Origin: Microbulbifer harenosus
GTDB lineage: Bacteria > Pseudomonadota > Gammaproteobacteria > Pseudomonadales > Cellvibrionaceae
Direction of reading: 5' to 3'
Length of the DNA stretch: 64,000 nucleotides
NCBI RefSeq assembly: GCF_005771435.1
Contig: NZ_VANI01000004.1
Coordinates: 1 to 64,000 of the forward strand
Shown here in pieces: positions 1 through 8,651 of the stretch. Both the position numbers and the translations under genes were made by a program. The notes below the pieces were generated by a model. That model had not been told where the DNA came from and made no database searches. It saw nothing but the letters and a program-made list of their open reading frames with translations. The stretch's first letter is position 1. Each line of letters begins with the position of its first letter.

Positions 1-1260
1 TTGGACGATGACAACGACAATGACGGCGTTGCCAACGAGCAGGATGCCTTCCCGGTCAGTGCGGCCGCCGCGGTCGATGCCGACAACGACGGTCTGCCGG
101 ATGCCTGGCTCGCCAGCTGCGACAGCGCCTGTCAGTCCGCCTCCGGCCTGACACTGGACGCATCGCTGAACGATACCGACAACGACGGCGCAGTGAATGA
201 TGAAGACGCTTTTGTTTACAACAGAGCCGCTTCCGTCGACACCGATGGCGACGGCCAGCCCGATTCCTGGCTCGATAACTGCGACAGTGCCTGTCAAACC
301 GCTTCGGGCCTGACTTTGGACGATGACAACGACAATGACGGCGTTGCCAACGAGCAGGATGCCTTCCCGGTAAGTGCGGCCGCTGCGGTCGATGCCGACA
401 ATGACGGCCTGCCGGACGCGTGGCTTGAGGCTTGTGACAGTGCCTGCCAGTCCGCCTCCGACCTGACTCTGGACACATCCCTGGACGACACCGACAACGA
501 CGGCGCAGTGAATGATGAAGACGCTTTTGTTTACAACAGAGCCGCTTCCGTCGACACCGATGGCGACGGCCAGCCTGATTCCTGGCTCGATAACTGCGAC
601 AGTGCCTGTCAAACCGCTTCGGGCCTGACGCTGGACGATGACAACGACAATGACGGCGTTGCCAACGAGCAGGATGCCTTCCCGGTCAGTGCGGCCGCCG
701 CGGTCGATGCCGACAACGACGGTCTGCCGGATGCCTGGCTCGCCAGCTGCGACAGCGCCTGTCAGTCCGCCTCCGGCCTGACACTGGACGCATCGCTGAA
801 CGATACCGACAACGACGGCGCAGTGAATGATGAAGACGCTTTTGTTTACAACAGAGCCGCTTCCGTCGACACCGATGGCGACGGCCAGCCCGATTCCTGG
901 CTCGATAACTGCGACAGTGCCTGTCAAACCGCTTCGGGCCTGACTTTGGACGATGACAACGACAATGACGGCGTTGCCAACGAGCAGGATGCCTTCCCGG
1001 TAAGTGCGGCCGCTGCGGTCGATGCCGACAATGACGGCCTGCCGGACGCGTGGCTTGAGGCTTGTGACAGTGCCTGCCAGTCCGCCTCCGACCTGACTCT
1101 GGACACATCCCTGGACGACACCGACAACGACGGCGCAGTGAATGATGAAGACGCTTTTGTTTACAACAGAGCCGCTTCCGTCGACACCGATGGCGACGGC
1201 CAGCCTGATTCCTGGCTCGATAACTGCGACAGTGCCTGTCAAACCGCTTCGGGCCTGACG
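1..1260 (+). repeat. 315-bp tandem repeat with 630-bp higher-order period
   Basis: Units begin at 1, 316, 631, 946 and 1261, each opening with (t/c)tggacgatgacaac; the unit encodes 105 residues made of two ~52-residue half-repeats. Units 1 and 3 resemble each other (LASC...GLTLDAS) and units 2 and 4 resemble each other (LEAC...DLTLDTS), so 1-630 and 631-1260 are near-identical duplicates. From ~1275 to ~1800 the repeats are diverged, as expected for older copies at the C-terminal side. Confidence 0.93.
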
Positions 1261-2991
1261 CTGGACGATGACAACGACAATGACGGCGTCGCCAACGAAC
1301 AGGATGCCTTCCCGGTCATTGCGGCCGCCGCGGTCGATGCCGACAACGATGGCCTGCCGGATGCCTGGCTCGCAAGCTGCGACAGCGCCTGCCAGTCCAC
1401 CTCCGGCCTGACTCTGGACGCATCCCTGAACGACACCGACAACGATGGTGTGGTGAACGGTGAAGACGCATTTGTTGACAACGCTGCTGCCGGGGTCGAT
1501 GCCGACAATGATGGCCTGCCGGATGCCTGGCTCGCCAGCTGCGACAGCGCCTGCCAGTCCTCGTCCGGCCTGACTCTGGACGCATCGCTGAACGACACCG
1601 ACAACGATGCCGTGGTGAACGATGAAGACGCTTTTGTTAACAACGCCGCCGCCTCGGTTGATGCCGACAACGATGGCCTGCCGGATGCGTGGCTCGAAGC
1701 TTGCGACAGCACCTGCCAATCCGCCTCCGGCCTAAACTTGGACGCATCGTTGAACGACACCGACAACGACGGTGTAGTGAATGACGCAGACCCCTACCCG
1801 AATGATTCGGAGCGCTGGGTCGATGTCGATGCACCGGAAATGCAGCAGGTGCCGGAAGCCATCAGCGTGGCCGCCACTGGCGAAACCACTCTGGTCACCC
1901 TGAACGTGATGCAGGCTCAGGCGTACGACAACTTCGACAACGAGCTGGAATACCAAGTGGAGCTCGACGGCAAGGTGTTGGCGCGCAACGCCGAGCAGCA
2001 GGTATCGCTGCCCAGCGGCAATCTGGCGCTGCAATGGGTTGCCGTAGACGACGAGGGTAATCGGTCAGAGCCCATGGCACAGACCGTGAAGATTTACCCG
2101 ATGGTGCGCTTCAGCCTGTCCGAATCCATCACCGGTGAGCAGAACCTGGCCCTGGTGGCGATAAGCCTGTCGGGCCCCTCCCCGGAGTACCCGGTCGCCG
2201 TACTGGTAAATTGGCTGGAGTCTGACAGTGATGTCACCGCGGCGGACCTGGTGACCGAGGGGGATGAAGGTGTAGATCTCGCCAATCTGGGTGTGATCAT
2301 TGAGTCTGCCGAGTCGCTGGCGAATGCAGCGCTGCAGATTCCCGTCGCCGGAGACGACCTTGTCGAGCCGGATGAGCGTTTTACGCTTGAATTGGCATCG
2401 GCCTGGGCCGGCAGTGATGAACCTTTTGAGATGCCGATCGACAGCGAGCACCAGCAACACCGCATGACGTTCACCGACAGCAATATCGCACCAACGGCGA
2501 GCATCAGTGCCACGCAAAACGGTGAGTCGGGAACCGTGTTTACCACCGATGCCGGTGAAGTGACGCTGGCGGCTGAGGTGACCGACGTTAACGGCGGCGA
2601 CAGCCACAGTTACCAGTGGTATACCGATGAGTTGCCAGTGACGCCGGGCGATCAGGCATCCTTCACGTTTGATCCGCAAGCCATGTCTCCGGGTAGCTAC
2701 CGCGTCAGTATCGTGGTGACGGACGATGGCAACCCGATGCTGTCCTCCGATGAAGTCATCTTCGAATTCACCCTGGAGGCTCCGGATTTCCCGGATGAAG
2801 ACGACGGGGATTCCGGTGATGGGGATTCCGGTGACGAGGATTCCGGCGGTGGGGATGACTCCAGTGGTGGTGAAAACCCGGTGAGCCCGGGGGGTGGCAA
2901 CTCCGGCGGCTCCAGCGGCGGCAGTGTCGGCCTCTGGCTACTTTGCCTGCTGGCACTCGGCGCTATTTGGCGCAGGAGAATCGGGGGTTAA
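1..2991 (+). CDS. Ca-binding TSP3-like repeat surface protein, GlyGly-CTERM, 5'-partial
   Basis: The frame is open from base 1, so the N-terminus lies outside the window. The first ~600 residues are tandem Asp/Asn-rich repeats of thrombospondin type 3 style (DxDNDGLPDAW, DTDNDGxVNDEDAF). Each half-repeat carries a CDSACQ-type Cys pair, which suggests Ca-binding loops stapled by disulfides. A Calx-beta-like region follows (~residues 700-810, ending near VEPDERFTLEL), then a PKD/Ig-like domain (~825-920), an acidic Gly/Ser linker, and at ~970-996 a Gly/Ser stretch, hydrophobic helix and RRR. That tail matches GlyGly-CTERM signals, which are processed by rhombosortase for surface release in gammaproteobacteria. 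It is probably an exported, Ca-rigidified stalk or adhesin. Ligand and missing N-terminal domain are unknown. A terminator follows directly. Confidence 0.85.
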   Translation: MDDDNDNDGVANEQDAFPVSAAAAVDADNDGLPDAWLASCDSACQSASGLTLDASLNDTDNDGAVNDEDAFVYNRAASVDTDGDGQPDSWLDNCDSACQTASGLTLDDDNDNDGVANEQDAFPVSAAAAVDADNDGLPDAWLEACDSACQSASDLTLDTSLDDTDNDGAVNDEDAFVYNRAASVDTDGDGQPDSWLDNCDSACQTASGLTLDDDNDNDGVANEQDAFPVSAAAAVDADNDGLPDAWLASCDSACQSASGLTLDASLNDTDNDGAVNDEDAFVYNRAASVDTDGDGQPDSWLDNCDSACQTASGLTLDDDNDNDGVANEQDAFPVSAAAAVDADNDGLPDAWLEACDSACQSASDLTLDTSLDDTDNDGAVNDEDAFVYNRAASVDTDGDGQPDSWLDNCDSACQTASGLTLDDDNDNDGVANEQDAFPVIAAAAVDADNDGLPDAWLASCDSACQSTSGLTLDASLNDTDNDGVVNGEDAFVDNAAAGVDADNDGLPDAWLASCDSACQSSSGLTLDASLNDTDNDAVVNDEDAFVNNAAASVDADNDGLPDAWLEACDSTCQSASGLNLDASLNDTDNDGVVNDADPYPNDSERWVDVDAPEMQQVPEAISVAATGETTLVTLNVMQAQAYDNFDNELEYQVELDGKVLARNAEQQVSLPSGNLALQWVAVDDEGNRSEPMAQTVKIYPMVRFSLSESITGEQNLALVAISLSGPSPEYPVAVLVNWLESDSDVTAADLVTEGDEGVDLANLGVIIESAESLANAALQIPVAGDDLVEPDERFTLELASAWAGSDEPFEMPIDSEHQQHRMTFTDSNIAPTASISATQNGESGTVFTTDAGEVTLAAEVTDVNGGDSHSYQWYTDELPVTPGDQASFTFDPQAMSPGSYRVSIVVTDDGNPMLSSDEVIFEFTLEAPDFPDEDDGDSGDGDSGDEDSGGGDDSSGGENPVSPGGGNSGGSSGGSVGLWLLCLLALGAIWRRRIGG

Positions 2992-3012
2992 AAGCAATTC
3001 CTTTTGATGATC

Positions 3013-3039
3013 AAAACCGGTGGCAACCCCGCCGGTTTT
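3013..3039 (+). terminator. Rho-independent terminator after the repeat protein
   Basis: An 11-bp stem (aaaaccggtgg / ccgccggtttt, one G-T pair) with a 5-base loop ends in a T-run. It lies 22 bases after the stop codon. An ATG at 3004 would put this hairpin inside the next gene, which argues for the later start at 3082. Confidence 0.85.
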
Positions 3040-3081
3040 ATCGACTCTATCCAGTTCGAGTTCGCAGAGTGGAATTGGGTA

Positions 3082-3663
3082 ATGGATTTTTTGGGTTGTA
3101 CCGGAATTTCAGTGTTCCAGAGCAAAAACCCCGCGCTGATCGTCATTGATGTGCAACAGGCCATCGATCATTTCGACAATGAATATCGCAATAATCCCGA
3201 TGCGGAAAAGGCGATAGCTTTGCTGCTGGAATATTGGCGAAAGACTGGATTGCCCATCGCGCATGTGCGCCACGCATCAAAATTTCCCGATTCCCCCTAT
3301 CATCCGGAATCTCCGCACTTCAAATTCAAATCTGAAACCATGCCCGCGGATTCGGAAGAGGTATTTACCAAATCAGAAAACTGCGCGTTCATTGATACCG
3401 ACCTGGAGCAGTGGCTTGTGTCACAGCGGGTTACCGAACTGGTGATCTGTGGTGTGCTGGTCAACCACTCGGTGGATGCCACGGTACGCGTGGCGGCGGG
3501 CAAGGGTTTTCGTGTATTGCTGCCCCGGGAAGCCACCGCGGCATTTCCACTGCGTCGGCTCGATGGTAAAGAAGCGTCTGCAGAGGATGTTTACTGGATT
3601 TTTCTGAGCAATCTCGCCGGTGAATATGCAGAGATTGTCAGCGTATCCGACTTCTGTGGTTGA
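3082..3663 (+). CDS. Isochorismatase-family hydrolase-like protein, nucleophile Cys replaced by Ser
   Basis: A 193-residue protein of the isochorismatase/nicotinamidase (cysteine hydrolase) fold. The family triad is Asp, Lys and Cys. Asp is visible at ~23 (LIVIDVQ) and Lys at ~97 (FTKSENCAF), but the nucleophile motif, normally ending in CV, reads GVLVNHSV with Ser at ~130. Cys123 sits seven residues earlier, where the family has a structural Gly/Cys, so it is unlikely to substitute. The protein may be inactive, altered in chemistry, or a binding protein. I chose the ATG at 3082 because the frame upstream of it holds the previous gene's terminator. No cytosolic export signal. Substrate unknown. 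Confidence 0.8.
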   Translation: MDFLGCTGISVFQSKNPALIVIDVQQAIDHFDNEYRNNPDAEKAIALLLEYWRKTGLPIAHVRHASKFPDSPYHPESPHFKFKSETMPADSEEVFTKSENCAFIDTDLEQWLVSQRVTELVICGVLVNHSVDATVRVAAGKGFRVLLPREATAAFPLRRLDGKEASAEDVYWIFLSNLAGEYAEIVSVSDFCG

Positions 3664-3721
3664 TACGAAGAGAAAGACCTTTACCACCGGGAACCGATCC
3701 CGTCAGGCAATTTTTACAGTT

Positions 3722-3754
3722 AAAAAAGGGGCATCATTTTGTGACGCCCCTTTT
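3722..3754. terminator. Bidirectional terminator between convergent genes
   Basis: A stem of aaaaggggc / gcccctttt with additional inner pairing is flanked by A-runs and T-runs. It separates the isochorismatase-like gene (+) from the PepSY gene (-). Confidence 0.85.
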
Positions 3755-3771
3755 GTGTTGTTTTGGCGGGT

Positions 3772-5352
3772 TTAGCTGTTCGCCAGCGAAAACTCCGCGC
3801 CTTCTGCATCCGCTACAGGCCCTGCGGTTTTCCCCAGAAGTTTTGCTATCCACACACAGGCGGCCGCTCCCACCAGCAATCCGGTCTGTACACCGATCAC
3901 CTGATGCACGCCGTCTTCCCACAACTCGCCCATACGCGCACCGAACAGAACCCAGTCCGCGATCACGGTAGTGGCGAACAGCGCGGCGGTCGCCCACAGG
4001 GTAATGCGCAGGAACTGACGCTTGTCGGAAACACCGAAGGCGCCTGCGGTGGTGGCTGCCAGCAAGGCGGCAAAAATATAGGCGAGCCAGTCGCCGCGGG
4101 CGGCGAGCGCCAGCGGCATCACGCGCTCGGCCAGGAAACCGCCGGCGGTGGCGAGTACCACACCGGCGCAACCGCCGAGGGTGAGGCTGGCGACGAAGCC
4201 AATGGTTCTCGGGCTGACGTTTCTTTGCAGTGCGCGCTTGTCCAGCCACATCAGGTTACCCACTACAATCATGCCGGCTACGGCGAGGCCGAGGAGCAGG
4301 TACAGGATGCGCAGATCGACGCCGGCGAAGCTGCCAAAGTGCAGGCTTGCCATGGCATTGAGACCGGTGCGCACCGCGTTGCGATGCTCCGCGTCTGCCT
4401 GGCCCACAAGGCTGCCATCGCGCACCTGATAGAAGTGTTCCACCGTCTGTGCAAAGCGCGAGTCGTCCACGGCATAGGTTTGCATCACTGCATTCTCATC
4501 GCCGTAATTGTAGAAGCGCAGCATCGCGATGGGTGCGCCGGTCTGCTGTTCGACACTGCGCGCGTAGTCAAATGCGGGCTGCATATCCAGCGGTTTGCCG
4601 CTGGGTTTTTCGGTGACGATGGTGTAACCGGCATCTTTCAGCATGGCGTTCTGGTCGCCCTGATACAGGAACAGCGCAAAAGCGATCTGGAATACGATGG
4701 AGATATTGAAGATGACACCGGTGAGCGCGTACATCAGCCCGAACGGCAGGCTCATTACGCCCACCACGTTGTGCATGTCGAGTAACTTGCTGCGCCTGCT
4801 TTCATTGCGGTAGAGGAAAAAGTTACCGATCAGTTTGCGGGCGTGGATATAGATACCGGTAAAAATCAGCACCAGAAATATCAGCGTGACCACTCCCACC
4901 AGATAGATGCCGCCCGGCAGGCGCAGGTCATAGTGCAGGTGCAGCAGGAAGTCCGCGAGATAGAAGTCGTCGAGTTCGGCAAGGGTTTCGCCGGTTTTCG
5001 GGTGTACCAACAGCTTCGCCACCTGCTCCGGCCCCTCGTAACCTTCCTCGGTTTTCAGGTCGATGTAAATCTGGTGGTAGGGATGGTGATCGTCGGCGAG
5101 CAGCACCGTGAGGTGCTCTTGGTTGTTGAGCTGGTGCTCCCGGAGCTTCCGCGCGACGATTTGTTCCACCGGCAGGTCCGGCGCTTCGCGGTCGATGGCA
5201 AAGTGCGGGGCCTGCGCCCAGGCCTGCAGCTCATGGTGAAACAGTACGATGGAGCCGGCCCAGAAGACGATAAACAGGGCCACGGAAATGATCACGCCCA
5301 GCCAGCTGTGGGCATCGATCAGGTTCTTGATACCGGCGTTCTTGTCACTCAT
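3772..5352 (-). CDS. PepSY-associated TM-helix membrane protein (iron-uptake type)
   Basis: A 526-residue inner-membrane protein of the PepSY_TM family (PiuB/FoxB-like). An N-terminal helix (~15-37) carries the family-typical HSWLG start. A soluble periplasmic PepSY-like part contains LLVHPKTGETL. Further helices lie near 150-175, 205-235 and 345-365, and four more C-terminal helices extend past the usual core. His residues in membrane-proximal positions (LHLHYDLRLPGG, MHNVVG) could bind heme. Such proteins are thought to help release or reduce iron from siderophores. It lies downstream of the DUF3325-like and DUF3649-like genes and divergent from a TonB receptor, supporting an iron-uptake role. 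Specific ligand unknown. Confidence 0.85.
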   Translation of the reverse strand: MSDKNAGIKNLIDAHSWLGVIISVALFIVFWAGSIVLFHHELQAWAQAPHFAIDREAPDLPVEQIVARKLREHQLNNQEHLTVLLADDHHPYHQIYIDLKTEEGYEGPEQVAKLLVHPKTGETLAELDDFYLADFLLHLHYDLRLPGGIYLVGVVTLIFLVLIFTGIYIHARKLIGNFFLYRNESRRSKLLDMHNVVGVMSLPFGLMYALTGVIFNISIVFQIAFALFLYQGDQNAMLKDAGYTIVTEKPSGKPLDMQPAFDYARSVEQQTGAPIAMLRFYNYGDENAVMQTYAVDDSRFAQTVEHFYQVRDGSLVGQADAEHRNAVRTGLNAMASLHFGSFAGVDLRILYLLLGLAVAGMIVVGNLMWLDKRALQRNVSPRTIGFVASLTLGGCAGVVLATAGGFLAERVMPLALAARGDWLAYIFAALLAATTAGAFGVSDKRQFLRITLWATAALFATTVIADWVLFGARMGELWEDGVHQVIGVQTGLLVGAAACVWIAKLLGKTAGPVADAEGAEFSLANS

Positions 5353-5391
5353 TGGTTTGCAAATCCCGTATTTATTATCGCCACCGGCACA

Positions 5392-5646
5392 TCAGAGTCC
5401 GGCGAACAGAACCACTGCATTCAGCGCCACCGATACCGCCAGCAGGCCCGCGCAGTGGAGGCTGGCGCGCTTGATCGAACTGGCGCGATAGCAGTAGGTC
5501 ATTACCGCTGCCCAGAGCAGGAACGCCAGCAGCAGCCCGCTGAGCAGGCGGGTGTCGATGGCCAGGGGCAGCAGCTTCAGATTGAGTACCAGGCTGGTGG
5601 ACACCAGCAGTCCGAGGAAGAACCCCGCAATGGATTTGGGCCACAT
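5392..5646 (-). CDS. DUF3649-like small membrane protein
   Basis: An 84-residue protein with about three hydrophobic helices (SIAGFFLGLLVSTSLVL, LLSGLLLAFLLWAAVM, LLAVSVALNAVVLFAG). Its start codon directly abuts the stop of the upstream DUF3325-like gene, so the two are probably translationally coupled. This size, position and topology match DUF3649 proteins found with PepSY and TonB-receptor genes in proteobacterial iron loci. Family assignment rests on context and topology as much as on sequence. Confidence 0.65.
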   Translation of the reverse strand: MWPKSIAGFFLGLLVSTSLVLNLKLLPLAIDTRLLSGLLLAFLLWAAVMTYCYRASSIKRASLHCAGLLAVSVALNAVVLFAGL

Positions 5647-5973
5647 TTATCCGGTCACCATGATCAGGGAGGAGAGAACCAGGCCCACAGAGCCCACCAG
5701 TACCGGCCGCCCGGCCAGATGTGAAGACGCCAGCACCAGGCCGATCCACGCGAACATCACCAGTGAGAGCACCACCAGCACCGCGGAGACTGCCGGGTAC
5801 ACATTGGCCAGCAACACACAGGCCAACAGCTGGAGGCCGGCAAACAGACCCCAGGCGGATTTGCGTTCCAGATGCCCGCGCAACAGGCGCTGACGCGGAG
5901 AGGCCAGATAAGCCAGCAGGCACCCGGTGAATGCCAGTGCCCCCGCACACAGTTTTATCAGCTGTATTTCCAT
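5647..5973 (-). CDS. DUF3325-like small membrane protein
   Basis: A 108-residue, all-helical membrane protein with four predicted helices and a basic stretch after the first (ASPRQRLLRGHLERK). It is the first gene of a minus-strand trio: this gene, the DUF3649-like gene, then the PepSY protein. The Fur-box-like site at 5998-6016 lies just upstream. DUF3325 proteins are typical partners of PepSY proteins and TonB-dependent siderophore receptors. The biochemical role is not established. Confidence 0.65.
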   Translation of the reverse strand: MEIQLIKLCAGALAFTGCLLAYLASPRQRLLRGHLERKSAWGLFAGLQLLACVLLANVYPAVSAVLVVLSLVMFAWIGLVLASSHLAGRPVLVGSVGLVLSSLIMVTG

Positions 5974-5997
5974 AATCTACTGACTGTTATTAAGTTT

Positions 5998-6016
5998 GAT
6001 AATAGTTCTCATTAAA
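5998..6016. promoter_or_regulatory. Fur-box-like operator in divergent promoter region
   Basis: GATAATAGTTCTCATTAAA matches 13 of 19 positions of the Fur consensus GATAATGATAATCATTATC, including both outer half-sites. It lies 25 bases before the minus-strand trio and about 185 bases before the TonB receptor. That position could let iron-loaded Fur repress both directions. Confidence 0.6.
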
Positions 6017-6200
6017 TTTCGCGAATGATACCATTGTGCCGGTTTCGTCCCAACAATCCGGCAGAAAAACTTCGAACATCCGGAAATGGCCAGACCGCGG
6101 GCGCTCAAATGCTCGCAGCGACCTGGGCCGTCGACTCATTAAAACGAACGCCGTGTTGTTACTTCTCTCTGGTTATCTGACATAAAAAATGGAGCAATCT

Positions 6201-8537
6201 ATGTCTGCCATTCAGTTCCTGCGGCGCCCACTCTCTCGCGCCATCGCCCTGGGGTTATCGTCTGGTCTCGCCTTTTCCGTGTCCGCCCTCGCTCAGCAGA
6301 CGGACGATGAAAAAAACACCGGTCTTGAGCAGGTAATGGTTGTTGGCCAGAAAACCGAGCGCTCACTGCAGGACACCGTCACCAGTGTGAAGGTGGTGAC
6401 CGAGCGGGATATCCAGGAGCAGAACATCAATGGTTTCTACGATGTAATGGAGCGTACTCCCAACGTCACCGGCAACCCGGGCGTGGGCTTTACCATTCGC
6501 GGTATCGACGCGTTTAACGTGTCTGGCGGCGGCAACAGCTTTCTCACCAGTGTCTACTCCGACGGTGCGGTGTTGCCCTACCGCGCGATACAGGAAGGTG
6601 CCTTCTCCACATGGGATGTGCAGCAGGTAGAGGTGTTGCGCGGCCCGCAATCCACCCTGCAGGGGCGCAATGCACTGGCCGGTGCGATCGTGATGAACAC
6701 CGTCGACCCGAGTTACGACTGGACTTTTAAGGGGCGCCTCGGCGCGGGCGAAGAAGGCCGCGAAGAAAAAGCGGTGGCCTTCGGTGGCGCGCTCATCGAA
6801 GATCAACTGGCCATCCGTATTGCCGCCGAGGACCGCGACTTCGACGGCTACATCCCCAACGTCACTCGCGGTGAAAACAGCAACTTTGAGCAGGATCAGA
6901 CCCTGCGCATGAAGCTGCTATACGAGCCCAAGGCCCTGCCCGACTTCCGCGCGCTGCTGACGCTGACCAACAGCGAAACCGACATCGGGGTAAAGTGGAT
7001 CGATCCCGTGGAAAACCCGTTCGAAAACCAGCGGACCACGTTTAATGATCCCACCCATGAGTTTTCCGAAACCGACATGGCGATCCTGAAGCTCAGCTAC
7101 AAGCTGAACGACAGCTGGGATTTCACCTCTACCACCGCCTACAGCGACGTTACCTACGGCTATGAGTGGGACGGCGACGCCAGCGCCACACCCGGCCAGA
7201 CCCAGGAAGATGAGCGCATCGACCAGACGCTGAGCCAGGAATTTTTGCTCAACTTTGCCTACGAGCGGGTAACCGGCGTACTTGGCGCATATTATTCCGA
7301 CCTGGACGTAGAGGACGCCTACAGCGGACTGCGCAGCCTCAGCATGGCCGAGCTGGGCGTGCCGCAACTGCTGATGGCACCGCCGGAACTCGGAGGACTC
7401 GGCCTGTCTCCGGCGCTGGCCCAGGCGGTGCTCGGCCTCTATGCGGACTTTGACCCGGCCGCGCTGAACACCATCGGCTACAGTACCCAGGCGGTTGAAT
7501 CCCGGGCGCTGTTTGCGGATGCGACCTTCTCCGTCAGCGACCGCCTGGACCTGTTCGCAGGCCTGCGCTATGACCGCGAGACCCAGGCCAATGCCGCCGA
7601 CAACCAGTTTGTTATCGCCAACGCCGATCAGTTGCCGGACCCGGCCAATCCCTCGTTCGACCCGATGACGGCCGCACTGGTGGCCGGCCTCAACGCACAG
7701 ATGCTGGCCATGGCGGACGCCGCCAGCGGCACCGAGCCGCAAAAGGAAGACGACTTCAGCGCGGTACTGCCAAAAGCCGGCGCCACCTGGCACTGGAGCG
7801 AGGACATGTCCACCAGCTTCACCGCGCAGAAGGGCTACCGCTCCGGTGGTGTGGCCAGCAATATTGGCCGCGCCACCACCTATTCCTACGATCCCGAGTA
7901 CACCTGGAACTACGAACTGGCATTCCGCTCCCTGTGGCTCGACGGCCGCCTGTCCGCCAACGCCAACCTGTTCTATGTCGACTGGAAAGATCAGCAGATC
8001 ACCGTGCAGCTGTCGGAAAACACCTACGACACCGAAACCCGCAATGTGGGCCGTTCCGTGGTTCGCGGCGCCGAACTCGAACTGGCCTACCAGCTCAACG
8101 CCAGCTGGAGCGGTTACGCAGGCATCGGCTATTCCGATACCGAGTTCAAGGAGTTTCCCATTAACGACCAGGAGTTGGATCTCTCCGGCCGCGCCTTCGC
8201 TGGCGCCCCGGGCGAAACCGCCAATCTGGGTGTAACCTACCGCGGCGATCAGGGCATCATCTTCAATGCCAACGCCAACTACCAGGGCGATGCGTTGGCC
8301 GTGGTAAACCCCCACGCCAACGGCCTGGATGAGAGCGATCCACGCTTCGATCCAAAAAGCGATGCCCGCTGGCTGGTCAACCTGCGCACCGGCTACGAGT
8401 GGGACAATCTCGGCGCCTATCTCACCGTCTCCAATCTGTTGGATGAGGAATACATCGTGCAGCCGGACGACGGCGGCTACTCCATCACGCTCGGCGCGCC
8501 GCGACTGGCGACCCTGAGACTGGAGGCGCGCTTCTAA
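6201..8537 (+). CDS. TonB-dependent outer-membrane receptor (probably siderophore/iron)
   Basis: About 778 residues with an N-terminal signal peptide ending near ALAQQ. A TonB-box-like stretch (EQVMVVGQK) is followed by a plug domain (~50-165, with VEVLRGPQSTLQGRNALAG). A 22-strand-type barrel ends in the terminal aromatic LRLEARF. The ATG at 6201 is preferred over 6189 because GGAG lies 7 bases before it. It is divergent from the PepSY/DUF3325/DUF3649 trio with a Fur-like site between, so iron-chelate import is the best guess. Nothing in the sequence identifies the ligand. A strong terminator follows the stop. Confidence 0.9.
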   Translation: MSAIQFLRRPLSRAIALGLSSGLAFSVSALAQQTDDEKNTGLEQVMVVGQKTERSLQDTVTSVKVVTERDIQEQNINGFYDVMERTPNVTGNPGVGFTIRGIDAFNVSGGGNSFLTSVYSDGAVLPYRAIQEGAFSTWDVQQVEVLRGPQSTLQGRNALAGAIVMNTVDPSYDWTFKGRLGAGEEGREEKAVAFGGALIEDQLAIRIAAEDRDFDGYIPNVTRGENSNFEQDQTLRMKLLYEPKALPDFRALLTLTNSETDIGVKWIDPVENPFENQRTTFNDPTHEFSETDMAILKLSYKLNDSWDFTSTTAYSDVTYGYEWDGDASATPGQTQEDERIDQTLSQEFLLNFAYERVTGVLGAYYSDLDVEDAYSGLRSLSMAELGVPQLLMAPPELGGLGLSPALAQAVLGLYADFDPAALNTIGYSTQAVESRALFADATFSVSDRLDLFAGLRYDRETQANAADNQFVIANADQLPDPANPSFDPMTAALVAGLNAQMLAMADAASGTEPQKEDDFSAVLPKAGATWHWSEDMSTSFTAQKGYRSGGVASNIGRATTYSYDPEYTWNYELAFRSLWLDGRLSANANLFYVDWKDQQITVQLSENTYDTETRNVGRSVVRGAELELAYQLNASWSGYAGIGYSDTEFKEFPINDQELDLSGRAFAGAPGETANLGVTYRGDQGIIFNANANYQGDALAVVNPHANGLDESDPRFDPKSDARWLVNLRTGYEWDNLGAYLTVSNLLDEEYIVQPDDGGYSITLGAPRLATLRLEARF

Positions 8538-8548
8538 ATCCATGGCGG

Positions 8549-8586
8549 AAAAAAAGCCCGGGGGAGAAATCCCGCCGGGCTTTTTT
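8549..8586 (+). terminator. Rho-independent terminator after TonB receptor
   Basis: A stem of aaaaaagcccggg pairs with cccgggcttttt-like sequence (minor bulge) and is followed by six T residues. It lies 11 bases after the receptor stop codon. Confidence 0.88.
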
Positions 8587-8651
8587 GTATTCACCTAATC
8601 TGTTGTTTGAAGTGTGGCGTAACAAAGGATTTGGGGGATTTGGGGATTGTT

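Noticed and set aside
1-1800. Possible CRISPR-like array from the regular repeats
   Set aside because: The unit is 315 bases, in frame and coding; there are no short direct repeats separated by unique spacers and no cas genes.
56-1834. Minus-strand ORFs repeated within the tandem repeat region
   Set aside because: They are antisense shadows of the repeat-protein gene, recurring only because the DNA repeats; basic low-complexity translations (RRRTGRHCH) and no ribosome-binding sites.
3763-4785. Plus-strand 340-residue ORF over the PepSY gene
   Set aside because: Shadow; the minus-strand protein has coherent membrane helices and family motifs.
6918-8594. Long minus-strand ORF (558 residues) over the first TonB receptor
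   Set aside because: Antisense shadow in GC-rich DNA; the plus strand encodes a complete receptor with signal peptide, plug and barrel.
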